Assembly: GCA_006546595.1 (NCBI GenBank)
Contig: VIAD01000002.1
Span: forward strand, 124,001-188,000
Direction of reading: 5' to 3'
Origin: Moraxellaceae bacterium AER2_44_116
GTDB taxonomy: Bacteria > Pseudomonadota > Gammaproteobacteria > Pseudomonadales > Moraxellaceae
Length of the DNA: 64,000 nucleotides
The notes beneath the pieces are model-generated. The model ran no database searches, was not told where the DNA came from, and saw only the letters and a program-made list of their open reading frames with translations. The position numbers were made by a program, and so were the translations under genes. Numbering within the stretch: the first letter of the stretch is position 1; each line of letters starts with the position of its first letter. Below, piece after piece: positions 53,824 through 62,155 of the stretch.

Positions 53824-54135
53824 ATGCAAGGTTTACTACTGAGTCGTCATGCCGCCAAAGTATATGGTTTAGTCGCGATGATGTTGGTACTTTGGTTCGG
53901 TGGTTTTTTTGATAAACAAGCAAAATTGGTGCGCACTTATGCGACTCAAGGGGTGATAGAAACGGTGTATGAGCGTGCTTATTTGATTCGTTTACAGGAT
54001 GGTCGCAAAGCACGGATTCAACGTGACGTAGAATTGACCAAAGGTACGGCGGTCGATTTGAAAATTAGCGTATATGCCGATCAAAGTGAAAAAGCAGTGT
54101 TGGTGGGAAAGGTGAAAAAAACGGAAAAGCCATAG
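53824..54135 (+). CDS. Small membrane-anchored protein (103 residues)
   Basis: No family is recognised. One membrane helix (about 12-30, VYGLVAMMLVLWFGGFF) is followed by ~70 residues of short beta-like stretches (GVIETVYERAYLIRLQDGRKARIQ, TAVDLKISVYAD) that look like an OB- or SH3-like barrel facing the periplasm. The start at 53824 follows GAGA and removes an in-frame upstream part that overlaps the START gene. It begins 13 bases after that gene ends. Confidence 0.7.
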   Translation: MQGLLLSRHAAKVYGLVAMMLVLWFGGFFDKQAKLVRTYATQGVIETVYERAYLIRLQDGRKARIQRDVELTKGTAVDLKISVYADQSEKAVLVGKVKKTEKP

Positions 54136-54168
54136 TTTTGATCTTCTTTCTTAATGTAAAGGTGTGCT

Positions 54169-54750
54169 ATGCAGGCAAGAAGTATTATGAATATTCTGTA
54201 TGGAATATTAAAGGAGTCTGATTTATTACAGCCATCAGATGTGAGTTTGAGAAAAATTAAAGGTCAAGATGCTCAAACAATAGGTACGTCTAACGCATTC
54301 GTAATTGAGAAAAAAGTTGGTCAGACAACTTATTGCATTGTATTTTATTTGATTAAAAAATACCCAATAAGAGCATTGATTGGGTGGTACGTTGAGGCAA
54401 TCCCGTTCTTTGATGCTTTAATTAGGATTCCGAAAGACTATGAAGATATTTCTGTGATGGCAGAAGTAATGCAGCCTGCAAATAGGCTTTTTCAACTGGG
54501 TGCGTTAGATGTGGAATGGGATATTTATGCTTCGGAATATTGGTTTCCTAAGCGTGAGTCGTATTCTTGTTATTATAATAGAATAAACGAGACGCTAGGT
54601 GATGATTATATAAATGGCATGTCTGACCGTAACTTTCGATACGAAGAGAAAGTTGAGCTAATAGTACTTTCTATTATTGCGTTTATTGATTCTTTTGTTT
54701 GCCCATTTATGACGAAGATAATTGAACTGAAGGGTGATGTTGTGCTATAG
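54169..54750 (+). CDS. Hypothetical 193-residue protein
   Basis: Not recognised. It lacks a signal peptide; a moderately hydrophobic stretch lies near the C-terminus (LIVLSIIAFIDSFVCPFM). The gene is notably more AT-rich than its neighbours and uses codons (AGA, ATA) that the parAB genes avoid, which suggests recent acquisition. Two candidate starts (54169 and an ATG six codons on) are in frame; AAAGG lies upstream of the first. Composition and size are similar to the orphan at 5402, but no sequence similarity between them is evident. Confidence 0.6.
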   Translation: MQARSIMNILYGILKESDLLQPSDVSLRKIKGQDAQTIGTSNAFVIEKKVGQTTYCIVFYLIKKYPIRALIGWYVEAIPFFDALIRIPKDYEDISVMAEVMQPANRLFQLGALDVEWDIYASEYWFPKRESYSCYYNRINETLGDDYINGMSDRNFRYEEKVELIVLSIIAFIDSFVCPFMTKIIELKGDVVL

Positions 54751-54772
54751 TTGAAAATTCATGTAAATAAAA

Positions 54773-54790
54773 CCCGTGTTTTCACACGGG
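54773..54790 (-). terminator. Terminator of dsbB
   Basis: CCCGTGT-tttc-ACACGGG is a perfect 7-bp stem. Read on the minus strand it is followed by TTTTATTT, fitting the end of the dsbB transcript. Confidence 0.8.
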
Positions 54791-54808
54791 CTACAAAAAC
54801 GACAACGC

Positions 54809-55300
54809 TTAACTCTTCCGCAAAATCTGCCAAACAACCACACCCGTCAAACCCAAAAACATCGCCAACGTCCATTCAGGCAAACTCAAACCTAACATCA
54901 TCCAATCGACTTTGGCGCATTCACCTGAGCCACGTAAGACTTTTTGCACCACTTCTTGAAACGGAAAAGTATCCATCCAATAATCTAAACCCGGCCCACA
55001 AGAAGGCACTTCATCCGCAGGTAAATGCTGTAGCCACACATGACGACCTGCGACACCTACACCTGCCAATGCGGCCAATAAGGTTAGCCCTGCATATAAA
55101 CGCCGACCCAAAGCCGCAGGATTATGTAACGCTGCTATTAACGCGCTAATACCAACGCCCATCAACGCCACACGCTGAAAAATACACAACGGACACGGTT
55201 CTAAATGGTCATGGTGTTGTAAAAACAACGCCACGCCCATGCCTGCTAACATAAACAAAAATAAGCCCAAATTGGTCAGGCGAGGAGAAGGTAGCGTCAT
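54809..55300 (-). CDS. dsbB: Disulfide bond formation protein DsbB
   Basis: This inner-membrane quinone reductase reoxidises DsbA. The 163-residue protein has four membrane helices, the first periplasmic redox pair Cys36/Cys39 (CPLC), and the second pair Cys101 and Cys128 in the larger loop (PSCGPGLDYWMDTFP, GECAKVDW). All four catalytic cysteines are therefore present. It is on the same strand as gshA, 69 bases after it, so both thiol-metabolism genes may be co-transcribed. No dsbA is in the window. Confidence 0.95.
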   Translation of the reverse strand: MTLPSPRLTNLGLFLFMLAGMGVALFLQHHDHLEPCPLCIFQRVALMGVGISALIAALHNPAALGRRLYAGLTLLAALAGVGVAGRHVWLQHLPADEVPSCGPGLDYWMDTFPFQEVVQKVLRGSGECAKVDWMMLGLSLPEWTLAMFLGLTGVVVWQILRKS

Positions 55301-55369
55301 CGGTCTTACTCAATAAAGTAGTTTGTCTAACCCTAAGAAAAATTGACGTAACAAACAACAGTAAATTGG

Positions 55370-56929
55370 TTACGCAATATACGCTGCTAAAAAGTCATCA
55401 AAGCTTAACGTGTCGCTGTCTTCAATGGCTTTTTGTGCGGCATGAGACGTTTGTGCTTCTTGGTTAAAAAATGCCTGACGCTCTGCCGATAACGGACGAC
55501 TCAAGAAATAATCCCGATGCTGTTCGGCAATACTATGACCAAAAGCAAAGAAGTTATTCTGATGCTTTTCCATTTCAACCAATACTTGAGCGGCATAGGT
55601 TTGCTCAGGATGTTCAATTTTAGCGATCTGCGCGGCAATAGAGGCACTGTAACGCGTGGTGTCATGTGCGCTATCTAACACTAACGCCACTTGTTGCATT
55701 TCGGCCATTAAGCGTAGGGCGGAGGCTTTAAAATCGGTAGCAGATGCGTTGATATCAATATGCAAATCAGGCTTGCGACCTTGCTCGACCATTTGTTCTT
55801 GGCGTATCGCTAATTCGGCATATTCATCGGCTTCAAAGTGAGGGCTATCACTTAACAGACTATGTAATGCAAAAACCTCCAAAAAGTGTGCGGTGGGGCT
55901 GTCGATGCCTGTTGGCGTGAACGGGTTTAAATCGACACAACGCATTTCAATATATTCAATGCCGCGAGATTTTAGGGCTTGAGTTGGTTTTTCACCGCGT
56001 TGAATGGTTTGTTTGGGACGAATCAAACCGTAATATTCATTTTCAATTTGCAAGACATTGGTATTCATTTGTTGATAAACACCGTCTTTTTTCACCCCTA
56101 ATTCAGCAAAAGGAGGATACGGTGTATGAATAGCGTGGCTTAAATCACTAATATAATCAGGGAGATGATTATAAGAAACCTGTAAATCACGCTGAACGGT
56201 ATTTTGATAACCTAAACGGCTCATCCGTAACGACGTGGCATACGGTTGATATAACGTGCCTGTTCCTAAACTCGCTAAATTATGGTCGCGACCCAATAAA
56301 AAGCAGGCGCAAACGGCAGGGCTAGCACCCAATAAATACAACAATAAATAGCTATGACGCTGAAAATTACGAATCAAACCAAAGTATTGTTCGTTAATAA
56401 AATCTTGTAATTCGCCCGATGTTTGGCTGGCACTTTGCCACGCTTGCCAAAACTCAGGTGGAAAGGACAGATTATAATGAATGCCAGCAATCGTCTGCAT
56501 TTTACGGCCATAACGAATGCCCAAACCATGACGATACAAGGTTTTGAGTTTGCCAATATTCGACTCACCGTAATACGCGAGCGGAATGCTTTCATCTTCT
56601 AAACCAATCATACAAGGCATGGAATTTAACCATAACCGCTCATCGCCGAGATGTTGATAGGTATAGCTGTGCAAGTCTTCTAAAAAAGTCAGTGTTTCGT
56701 CGATGCTTTTAGTGGCGGGGGTAATCAGTTCAATTAACGCTTCTGAATAGTCAGTCGTGATATACGGATGAGTGAGTGCTGCACCCAAGCCATCGGGATG
56801 GCGACTTTGGGTTAAATGGCCAGTCGGTGTCATGCGGAGAGACTCTTTTTCTAAACCGCGACGCATATTTTTTAACACCGATGCTTGCGGACTTAACCAA
56901 GCCAGTTGTTGGGTGAGTTGGGCATTCAT
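55370..56929 (-). CDS. gshA: Glutamate-cysteine ligase
   Basis: The first enzyme of glutathione synthesis, joining glutamate and cysteine with ATP. The 519 residues match the E. coli-type (GCS1) enzyme in length and motifs: GLEKESLRMTPTG, TDYSEALIELITPA, YIEMRCVDLNPF and LGRDHNLASLGTGTLYQPY. The ATG at 56929 has GAGG seven bases upstream; the in-frame TTG two codons earlier is less likely. Its product feeds the glutathione-dependent formaldehyde route encoded at 3301-5255. Confidence 0.96.
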   Translation of the reverse strand: MNAQLTQQLAWLSPQASVLKNMRRGLEKESLRMTPTGHLTQSRHPDGLGAALTHPYITTDYSEALIELITPATKSIDETLTFLEDLHSYTYQHLGDERLWLNSMPCMIGLEDESIPLAYYGESNIGKLKTLYRHGLGIRYGRKMQTIAGIHYNLSFPPEFWQAWQSASQTSGELQDFINEQYFGLIRNFQRHSYLLLYLLGASPAVCACFLLGRDHNLASLGTGTLYQPYATSLRMSRLGYQNTVQRDLQVSYNHLPDYISDLSHAIHTPYPPFAELGVKKDGVYQQMNTNVLQIENEYYGLIRPKQTIQRGEKPTQALKSRGIEYIEMRCVDLNPFTPTGIDSPTAHFLEVFALHSLLSDSPHFEADEYAELAIRQEQMVEQGRKPDLHIDINASATDFKASALRLMAEMQQVALVLDSAHDTTRYSASIAAQIAKIEHPEQTYAAQVLVEMEKHQNNFFAFGHSIAEQHRDYFLSRPLSAERQAFFNQEAQTSHAAQKAIEDSDTLSFDDFLAAYIA

Positions 56930-57108
56930 AGGCAATCCTCAAGACAAAAATATATCGTCAGTCACTGATTATAGAACGTAAAACTGAGCAATTTACTCGG
57001 GTTTTATGACATTCCAAACTTAATGGGGATGGTTTAGGTAATTTGCAAATATATTCGAGTTTAGTGAACGCACTATGAATCGCTTTGTCCTAAAAACACA
57101 TTGCCACC

Positions 57109-57167
57109 AAGCAAGTGCTTGCTTTAATCTCCTCGCACCATTTTAAAGGATAAACTCAGGTTTATCC
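57109..57167 (+). promoter_or_regulatory. Two palindromes upstream of icmF
   Basis: AAGCAAG-tg-CTTGCTT (57109-57124) and GGATAAAC-tcag-GTTTATCC (57148-57167) are perfect inverted repeats 40-100 bases before the icmF start. The first has the form of a repressor operator; the second could be an operator or a leader hairpin. The rest of the 277-bp gap shows no other signal. Confidence 0.5.
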
Positions 57168-57206
57168 GACTATGCTTACCTAAAGCCTAATATCGAGAAG
57201 TACGCG

Positions 57207-60200
57207 ATGACCACTTATCACAAGCCCGAACTCTATCAACCTGCCAACAAAGTGCGTTTTGTTACTGCCGCGAGTTTGTTTGATGGCCACGATGCCGCCA
57301 TTAACATTATGCGTCGGATGTTGCAGGCAACGGGCTGTGAGGTGATTCATTTAGGCCATAACCGTTCGGTCGATGAAATTGTTACTTGTGCGCTCCAAGA
57401 AGACGCACACGGCATTGCCATTAGCTCCTATCAAGGTGGTCATAACGAATTTTTTGCTTATATGATTGACCTGCTCAACGAGCGCGGTTTGGGTCATGTC
57501 AAAGTGTTTGGCGGTGGCGGTGGCGTGATTGTGCCAAGCGAAATTAAAGCCCTACAAGCCTATGGTGTGGCACGAATTTTCTCGCCAGAAGATGGCGCAA
57601 AAATTGGCTTACAAGGCATGATTAACCAATGTGCCGAAGGCGCAGACCAAGATTTAGCCCATCAATATCCTGCTGATTTTAGTGATTTAGCGTCGGATGA
57701 CATCATTGTCCGTCATCGTACTTTAGCGCGGATTATTTCAGCCTTAGAAGCAGGCGTATTGCCTTATAAAGAAGAATTATTAACCGCTTCCATCCCAAAA
57801 ACAACGCCCGTCATTGGCATTACAGGCACAGGTGGTGCAGGGAAATCGAGTTTGACCGATGAAGTCTTACGTCGTTTCCGTTTAGATTTTAATGATCAAG
57901 TCAATATCGCGATTATTTCGATTGACCCATCACGCCGTAAATCAGGTGGCGCATTATTGGGCGATAGAATCCGTATGAACGCCATTCATCATCCCAATAT
58001 TTATATGCGTTCGTTGGCGACACGCAGTACAGGCGGTGAGATTTCTCAAGCCTTACCCGATGTTATTGCCGCTTGTAAAGTGGCAGGTTTTGATTTAATC
58101 ATCGTCGAAACCTCAGGTATAGGGCAGGGTGATGCTGCGATTGTGCCGTTTGTCGATTTATCCTTATATGTGATGACTCCCGAATTTGGCGCAGCTTCAC
58201 AACTGGAAAAAATTGACATGCTCGATTTTGCAGATATTGTCGCCATTAACAAATTCGACCGCAAAGGCGCAAAAGATGCGCAACGTGATGTCTGTAAACA
58301 AGTGCAACGTAACCGCGAAGCCTTTATGCAAATGCCTGACACCATGCCCGTCTTTGGCACGATTGCCGCCCGTTTTAATGATGATGGTGTTACCGCACTC
58401 TATCAACAATTAAAAACCGACTTAATCGCTAAAGGTTGGCAAGCACCGAGCGCAAGTCAATTACCTATAGTAACAGTGCGCGCTTCGAGCCAGCAACATA
58501 CCATTGTCCCCGCTCAACGCGTACGTTACTTGGCTGAGATTGCCGATGGTGTGCGTGGTTATCATGCGTGGGTTGAAGCACAAGCGCAATTAGCGCGGCA
58601 ACGTCAGCAATTGCAAGCGGTGCAGCAGATGTTGGCGCAGGATTCTGTAGCTAAAATTAGCCAGTTGATGACGGAAAAAGACGCGCAATTAACCCTAGAA
58701 TCCAAACAATTATTAAGTCGTTGGCCTGAGTTAAAACAACGTTACGCGCAAGACGAATTAGTGGTCAAAATTCGTGATAAAGAACTACGTACGCAATTAA
58801 CCTACACCAGTTTATCAGGCTCGAAAATCCCAAAAGTGTCATTACCACGTTTCCACGATGACGGCGATATTTTAGCGTGGCAACTCCGCGAAAACATTGC
58901 AGGTGAGTTTCCCTTTACCGCAGGCGTCTTCCCGTTTAAACGTGAAGGCGAAGACCCTACGCGGATGTTTGCAGGCGAGGGTGATGCTTTTAGAACCAAC
59001 GCCCGTTTTAAGCGTGTCTCTGAAGGTATGCCTGCCAAACGTCTATCAACAGCTTTCGACTCCGTGACTTTATACGGTAATGACCCACATGAACGCCCCG
59101 ATATTTATGGCAAAGTCGGTAATTCTGGCGTGTCGATTGCGACCTTAGAAGACATGAAGGTCTTGTATAGCGGCTTTGATTTAACCAACCCAATGACGTC
59201 GGTATCCATGACCATCAATGGCCCTGCACCGACAATTTTGGCGATGTTTTTAAATACCGCAATCCAACAAAATGTGGATAAGTATGTGGATAAAAATAAA
59301 AAACAGCCTTCAGAGAGCGAATTGGCGCAAATAACCACATGGACTCTAGAGAACGTACGTGGCACGGTGCAAGCGGATATTCTTAAAGAAGACCAAGGCC
59401 AAAATACCTGCATTTTCTCCACCGAGTTTAGCTTAAAAGTGATGGGCGATATTCAACAATATTTTGTCGAAAATCGGGTGCGGAACTTTTATTCAGTATC
59501 GATTTCGGGTTATCACATTGCCGAAGCAGGCGCGAACCCGATTTCGCAATTAGCCTTTACGCTAGCGAATGGCTTTACCTTTGTTGAAGCCTATTTAGCG
59601 CGCGGCATGAGTATTGACGATTTTGCGCCAAATTTATCATTCTTCTTTAGCAATGGTATGGATCCAGAATATACCGTGTTAGGCCGTGTAGCACGTCGTA
59701 TTTGGGCAATTACCATGCGCCAAAAATACGGTGCAAACGAGCGTAGCCAAAAGCTGAAATATCATATTCAAACCAGTGGCCGTAGTCTTCATGCTCAAGA
59801 GATTGATTTTAATGATATTCGTACCACTTTACAGGCATTAATTGCTATTTACGATAACTGTAATAGCTTACACACCAATGCCTTTGACGAAGCGATTACT
59901 ACCCCGACCGAAGACAGCGTACGTCGGGCAATGGCTATTCAGTTGATTATCAACCGTGAATGGGGCTTGGCAAAAAACGAAAATCCGAATCAAGGCAGTT
60001 TTATCATTGATGAATTAACGGACTTGGTCGAAGAAGCGGTATTAAAAGAGTTTGAAGCGATTAGTGAGCGTGGTGGCGTGTTGGGGGCAATGGAAACAGG
60101 TTATCAACGCGGTAAGATTCAGGAAGAGTCAATGTATTACGAGCACTTAAAACACAGTGGTGAGTATCCGATTATTGGTGTGAATACCTTCCGTAATCCT

Positions 60201-60458
60201 AAAGGTGAAATGGTGATGGAAACGCTCGAATTGGCGCGTTCGACCGATGAGGAAAAACAATCGCAATTGCAACGTTTACGTGGTTTCCAGCATCAACACG
60301 CTGACCATGCCGCGACTGCCTTGGCGCGTTTGCAAGAAGTGTGCATTAACAATGGCAATATTTTTGCCGAGTTGATGACGACGGTGCGTTATTGTTCGTT
60401 GGGTCAAATTACCGAGGCGTTGTTTTCGGTGGGTGGGCAGTATCGAAGGAATATGTGA
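57207..60458 (+). CDS. icmF: Fused isobutyryl-CoA mutase IcmF
   Basis: A coenzyme-B12 mutase with its own G-protein chaperone, 1083 residues. The N-terminal B12-binding domain (about 15-145) has DGHD at 26-29. A MeaB-like GTPase (about 200-410) carries TGTGGAGKSS and NKFDRKGA. A linker rich in Arg and Gln and the substrate-binding TIM barrel (from about 540) follow. Two residues that set specificity are of the isobutyryl type: Phe588 (RMFAG) and Gln732 (GQNT), where methylmalonyl-CoA mutases have Tyr and Arg. It should thus interconvert isobutyryl- and n-butyryl-CoA, reassigning an often methylmalonyl-labelled protein. GAGAAG precedes the ATG. Confidence 0.94.
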   Translation: MTTYHKPELYQPANKVRFVTAASLFDGHDAAINIMRRMLQATGCEVIHLGHNRSVDEIVTCALQEDAHGIAISSYQGGHNEFFAYMIDLLNERGLGHVKVFGGGGGVIVPSEIKALQAYGVARIFSPEDGAKIGLQGMINQCAEGADQDLAHQYPADFSDLASDDIIVRHRTLARIISALEAGVLPYKEELLTASIPKTTPVIGITGTGGAGKSSLTDEVLRRFRLDFNDQVNIAIISIDPSRRKSGGALLGDRIRMNAIHHPNIYMRSLATRSTGGEISQALPDVIAACKVAGFDLIIVETSGIGQGDAAIVPFVDLSLYVMTPEFGAASQLEKIDMLDFADIVAINKFDRKGAKDAQRDVCKQVQRNREAFMQMPDTMPVFGTIAARFNDDGVTALYQQLKTDLIAKGWQAPSASQLPIVTVRASSQQHTIVPAQRVRYLAEIADGVRGYHAWVEAQAQLARQRQQLQAVQQMLAQDSVAKISQLMTEKDAQLTLESKQLLSRWPELKQRYAQDELVVKIRDKELRTQLTYTSLSGSKIPKVSLPRFHDDGDILAWQLRENIAGEFPFTAGVFPFKREGEDPTRMFAGEGDAFRTNARFKRVSEGMPAKRLSTAFDSVTLYGNDPHERPDIYGKVGNSGVSIATLEDMKVLYSGFDLTNPMTSVSMTINGPAPTILAMFLNTAIQQNVDKYVDKNKKQPSESELAQITTWTLENVRGTVQADILKEDQGQNTCIFSTEFSLKVMGDIQQYFVENRVRNFYSVSISGYHIAEAGANPISQLAFTLANGFTFVEAYLARGMSIDDFAPNLSFFFSNGMDPEYTVLGRVARRIWAITMRQKYGANERSQKLKYHIQTSGRSLHAQEIDFNDIRTTLQALIAIYDNCNSLHTNAFDEAITTPTEDSVRRAMAIQLIINREWGLAKNENPNQGSFIIDELTDLVEEAVLKEFEAISERGGVLGAMETGYQRGKIQEESMYYEHLKHSGEYPIIGVNTFRNPKGEMVMETLELARSTDEEKQSQLQRLRGFQHQHADHAATALARLQEVCINNGNIFAELMTTVRYCSLGQITEALFSVGGQYRRNM
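60405..60456 (+). repeat. 52-bp direct repeat, left copy (end of icmF)
   Basis: The last 52 coding bases before the icmF stop recur without a mismatch at 62012-62063. Weaker similarity extends 36 bases further upstream in register. The pair brackets the coiled-coil gene and the toxin-antitoxin pair. Confidence 0.95.
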
Positions 60459-60534
60459 TTTTTATTATATTTAGCGGCTGTCAGTTGGGCTAGATGACAT
60501 GATAAAATGAGTTAGGCTTTGTCCTGAAATTATT

Positions 60535-60557
60535 GGGGGTAGCAAGAAGCTGCCCCC
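60535..60557 (+). terminator. Hairpin after icmF
   Basis: GGGGGTAGC and GCTGCCCCC pair (one G-T) with a 5-base loop. T-poor sequence follows, so it is only a possible terminator. Confidence 0.5.
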
Positions 60558-60588
60558 TGTCATGTTTGCTTCTGTGGAAGGTTAAGAA

Positions 60589-61131
60589 ATGATGTTATTG
60601 GGAAGTAATAAAAATACACAGCGTGGAGTTGTTCAACCGCAGATGATTTTTATAGGATTAGGGATAGTTATTCTATTCATCGTAGGCTTTAGTTATTCAC
60701 AGTCCAAAGCACGAGATGAAAGAATACAGGCATTACAACAAAAAACTCAGGAAACCAATGCAGCGAATGCCACTAAGCAGGCAATGAATTCTAGCCATGC
60801 AGCTACCGTTAGTAATGTTGATACAAATCAGCCTGAAATGGCTGAAAAGCCGCCCCGTGTTGATTTAACCCAAATTCGGATGCAGGTTGAGCAACTGAGC
60901 AGTCTTTACAATAAGTTCGTAACCGTGTTATCGAATAGCAGTAACTCATCGGAGAGACTTAGTAACTTGCAAGGTATCCAATCTGAGTTGGCCAGTGTCA
61001 GTGTGGATAGCTGCTTGAGTGAAGCCAAATCAAATCTTGAACGTGGCATGCAAGCTAGAATTGATGGGGCATATGACAGTGACCACATTTCAACTGCCTA
61101 TGACCAAATGAACCGCTGTCAAAATCAATAG
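60589..61131 (+). CDS. Membrane-anchored coiled-coil protein (180 residues)
   Basis: No family is recognised. A single membrane helix (about 18-37, MIFIGLGIVILFIVGFSYS) is followed by a charged, Gln/Ala/Asn-rich segment likely to be coiled coil. A helical C-terminal region (ARMQ... to NRCQNQ) contains two cysteines (DSCLSEA, NRCQNQ) that could form a disulfide in the periplasm. It lies within the DNA flanked by the 52-bp repeats and has AAGG before its two adjacent ATGs. Confidence 0.65.
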   Translation: MMLLGSNKNTQRGVVQPQMIFIGLGIVILFIVGFSYSQSKARDERIQALQQKTQETNAANATKQAMNSSHAATVSNVDTNQPEMAEKPPRVDLTQIRMQVEQLSSLYNKFVTVLSNSSNSSERLSNLQGIQSELASVSVDSCLSEAKSNLERGMQARIDGAYDSDHISTAYDQMNRCQNQ

Positions 61132-61216
61132 CTCGTAGCAGTAAAATAAGGATTACGAACTAAGAGTATATTTAGATAGCTTGGTTCGTTGGGCGTGAGG
61201 GTGCATGATATGCAGC

Positions 61217-61639
61217 CTACAGACGACTCCAAGGATTTAAGATCACCACCCCTGCTGTCTGAAAATCCGCTACGTTTCGAGTTGCTATGGTCATACCATG
61301 CGTTATGGCTGTTGCAGCGATTAAGGCGTCACGTTCGGAGCGTGGATCATGGACGTGTAAACGCGCGCAGGTCAGCGCGACTTTGGCATCTATCGCAATA
61401 ATTCTACCGTCAAATGTGGGTAAAACCTGCTGTTCAAACCAATGTCGCAATGTATGGCCTTGTTGTTGATCTCGGCGTTCAATTTGCAAAATGCCAATTT
61501 CTAATTCCATGACAGTAATGGCAGAAACGTAAAGTTGACTCACTATCAGTTGCTTAGACCACGCGATAAATTGTGCATCTGCTTTGCCGATATTCACTTT
61601 TCGTAGTTCGGAAACGACATTGGTATCAAGTAGCAACAT
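61217..61639 (-). CDS. vapC: VapC-type PIN-domain ribonuclease toxin
   Basis: A 140-residue PIN nuclease with the four expected acidic residues: Asp5 (LLLDTNVVSE), Glu45 (VMELEIG), Asp104 (RDALIAATA) and Asp125 (TRNVADF). Such toxins cut RNAs, often tRNA or rRNA, to stop growth. The start ATG overlaps the last base of the antitoxin stop codon (TAATG), the classical arrangement for translational coupling. No inactivating mutation is visible. Confidence 0.95.
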   Translation of the reverse strand: MLLLDTNVVSELRKVNIGKADAQFIAWSKQLIVSQLYVSAITVMELEIGILQIERRDQQQGHTLRHWFEQQVLPTFDGRIIAIDAKVALTCARLHVHDPRSERDALIAATAITHGMTIATRNVADFQTAGVVILNPWSRL

Positions 61640-61881
61640 TAGTCAAAATCCACAGCTTTGCTTTGTATGACGACTTTTGTAGGCTCAAAATCAACATCAA
61701 CCGCGAGGCTTAATAAGTCGGTGATTTTGGGCTGCGTGTTGACCATCTGTTGGTATTCTTCATAGCTTAAAAGGACGTGTGTGGGTTTGCCTCGTTCGGT
61801 AATAATCACAGGGTTGGTATGGCTGGTTCTTTTGGCTTTGCCAATGTCGTGGTTAAACTCGCGGCTACTCATGGTTATCAT
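61639..61881 (-). CDS. Phd/YefM-type antitoxin
   Basis: An 80-residue protein that opens MITMSSREFNHDIGKAKR, the helix-containing DNA-binding half of Phd/YefM antitoxins, then PVIITERGKPTHVLLSYEEYQQM. The disordered acidic C-terminal half should wrap and inhibit the PIN toxin. The ATG at 61881 has AGGTGG six bases upstream; longer in-frame readings lack such a site. The pair probably represses its own promoter. Confidence 0.9.
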   Translation of the reverse strand: MITMSSREFNHDIGKAKRTSHTNPVIITERGKPTHVLLSYEEYQQMVNTQPKITDLLSLAVDVDFEPTKVVIQSKAVDFD

Positions 61882-61975
61882 GTTGTACCACCTTTGGTGT
61901 GAATGTAGTAACGTTGCTACATTATAAGTTTTGTTAGGAAGTGGCAACTAGGCTGTGCTTTAATGTTTTTTTTCT

Positions 61976-62063
61976 GAGTTGGTGACAACGGCGTGTTAAT
62001 GCTCGTTAGGGCAAATTACCGAGGCGTTGTTTTCGGTGGGTGGGCAGTATCGAAGGAATATGT
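61976..62063 (+). pseudogene. Remnant copy of the icmF 3' end (right direct repeat)
   Basis: Eighty-eight bases correspond in register to 60369-60456 of icmF. The last 52 are identical (62012-62063) and the first 36 differ at about nine positions, including a TAA that interrupts the frame. The reading ends in GGQYRRNM and TAA exactly as icmF ends. It is either the displaced 3' end at an insertion junction or what is left of a second icmF gene. Confidence 0.9.
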
Positions 62064-62087
62064 AAATAAAATAAGTGCCGCACAAAA

Positions 62088-62126
62088 ATATATACAATAT
62101 TGTATATATGCAATATTGTATATATA
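62088..62126 (+). promoter_or_regulatory. Palindromic tandem operator upstream of the ATPase genes
   Basis: A perfect 22-bp palindrome (62088-62109, centred on CAAT|ATTG) overlaps two 16-bp direct repeats, CAATATTGTATATATG at 62095-62110 and CAATATTGTATATATA at 62111-62126. It is 30 bp before the ATG at 62156. The layout suggests cooperative binding of a dimeric regulator. Confidence 0.65.
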
Positions 62127-62155
62127 CTTGGTTTGTTGATTTTTGGAGTGCGGCG

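Noticed and set aside
60459..62063. Complete integrative element bounded by the 52-bp repeats
   Set aside because: Only 1.6 kb is enclosed and it contains no integrase, excisionase or replication gene, so a functional mobile element is not claimed; only the junction signature is reported.
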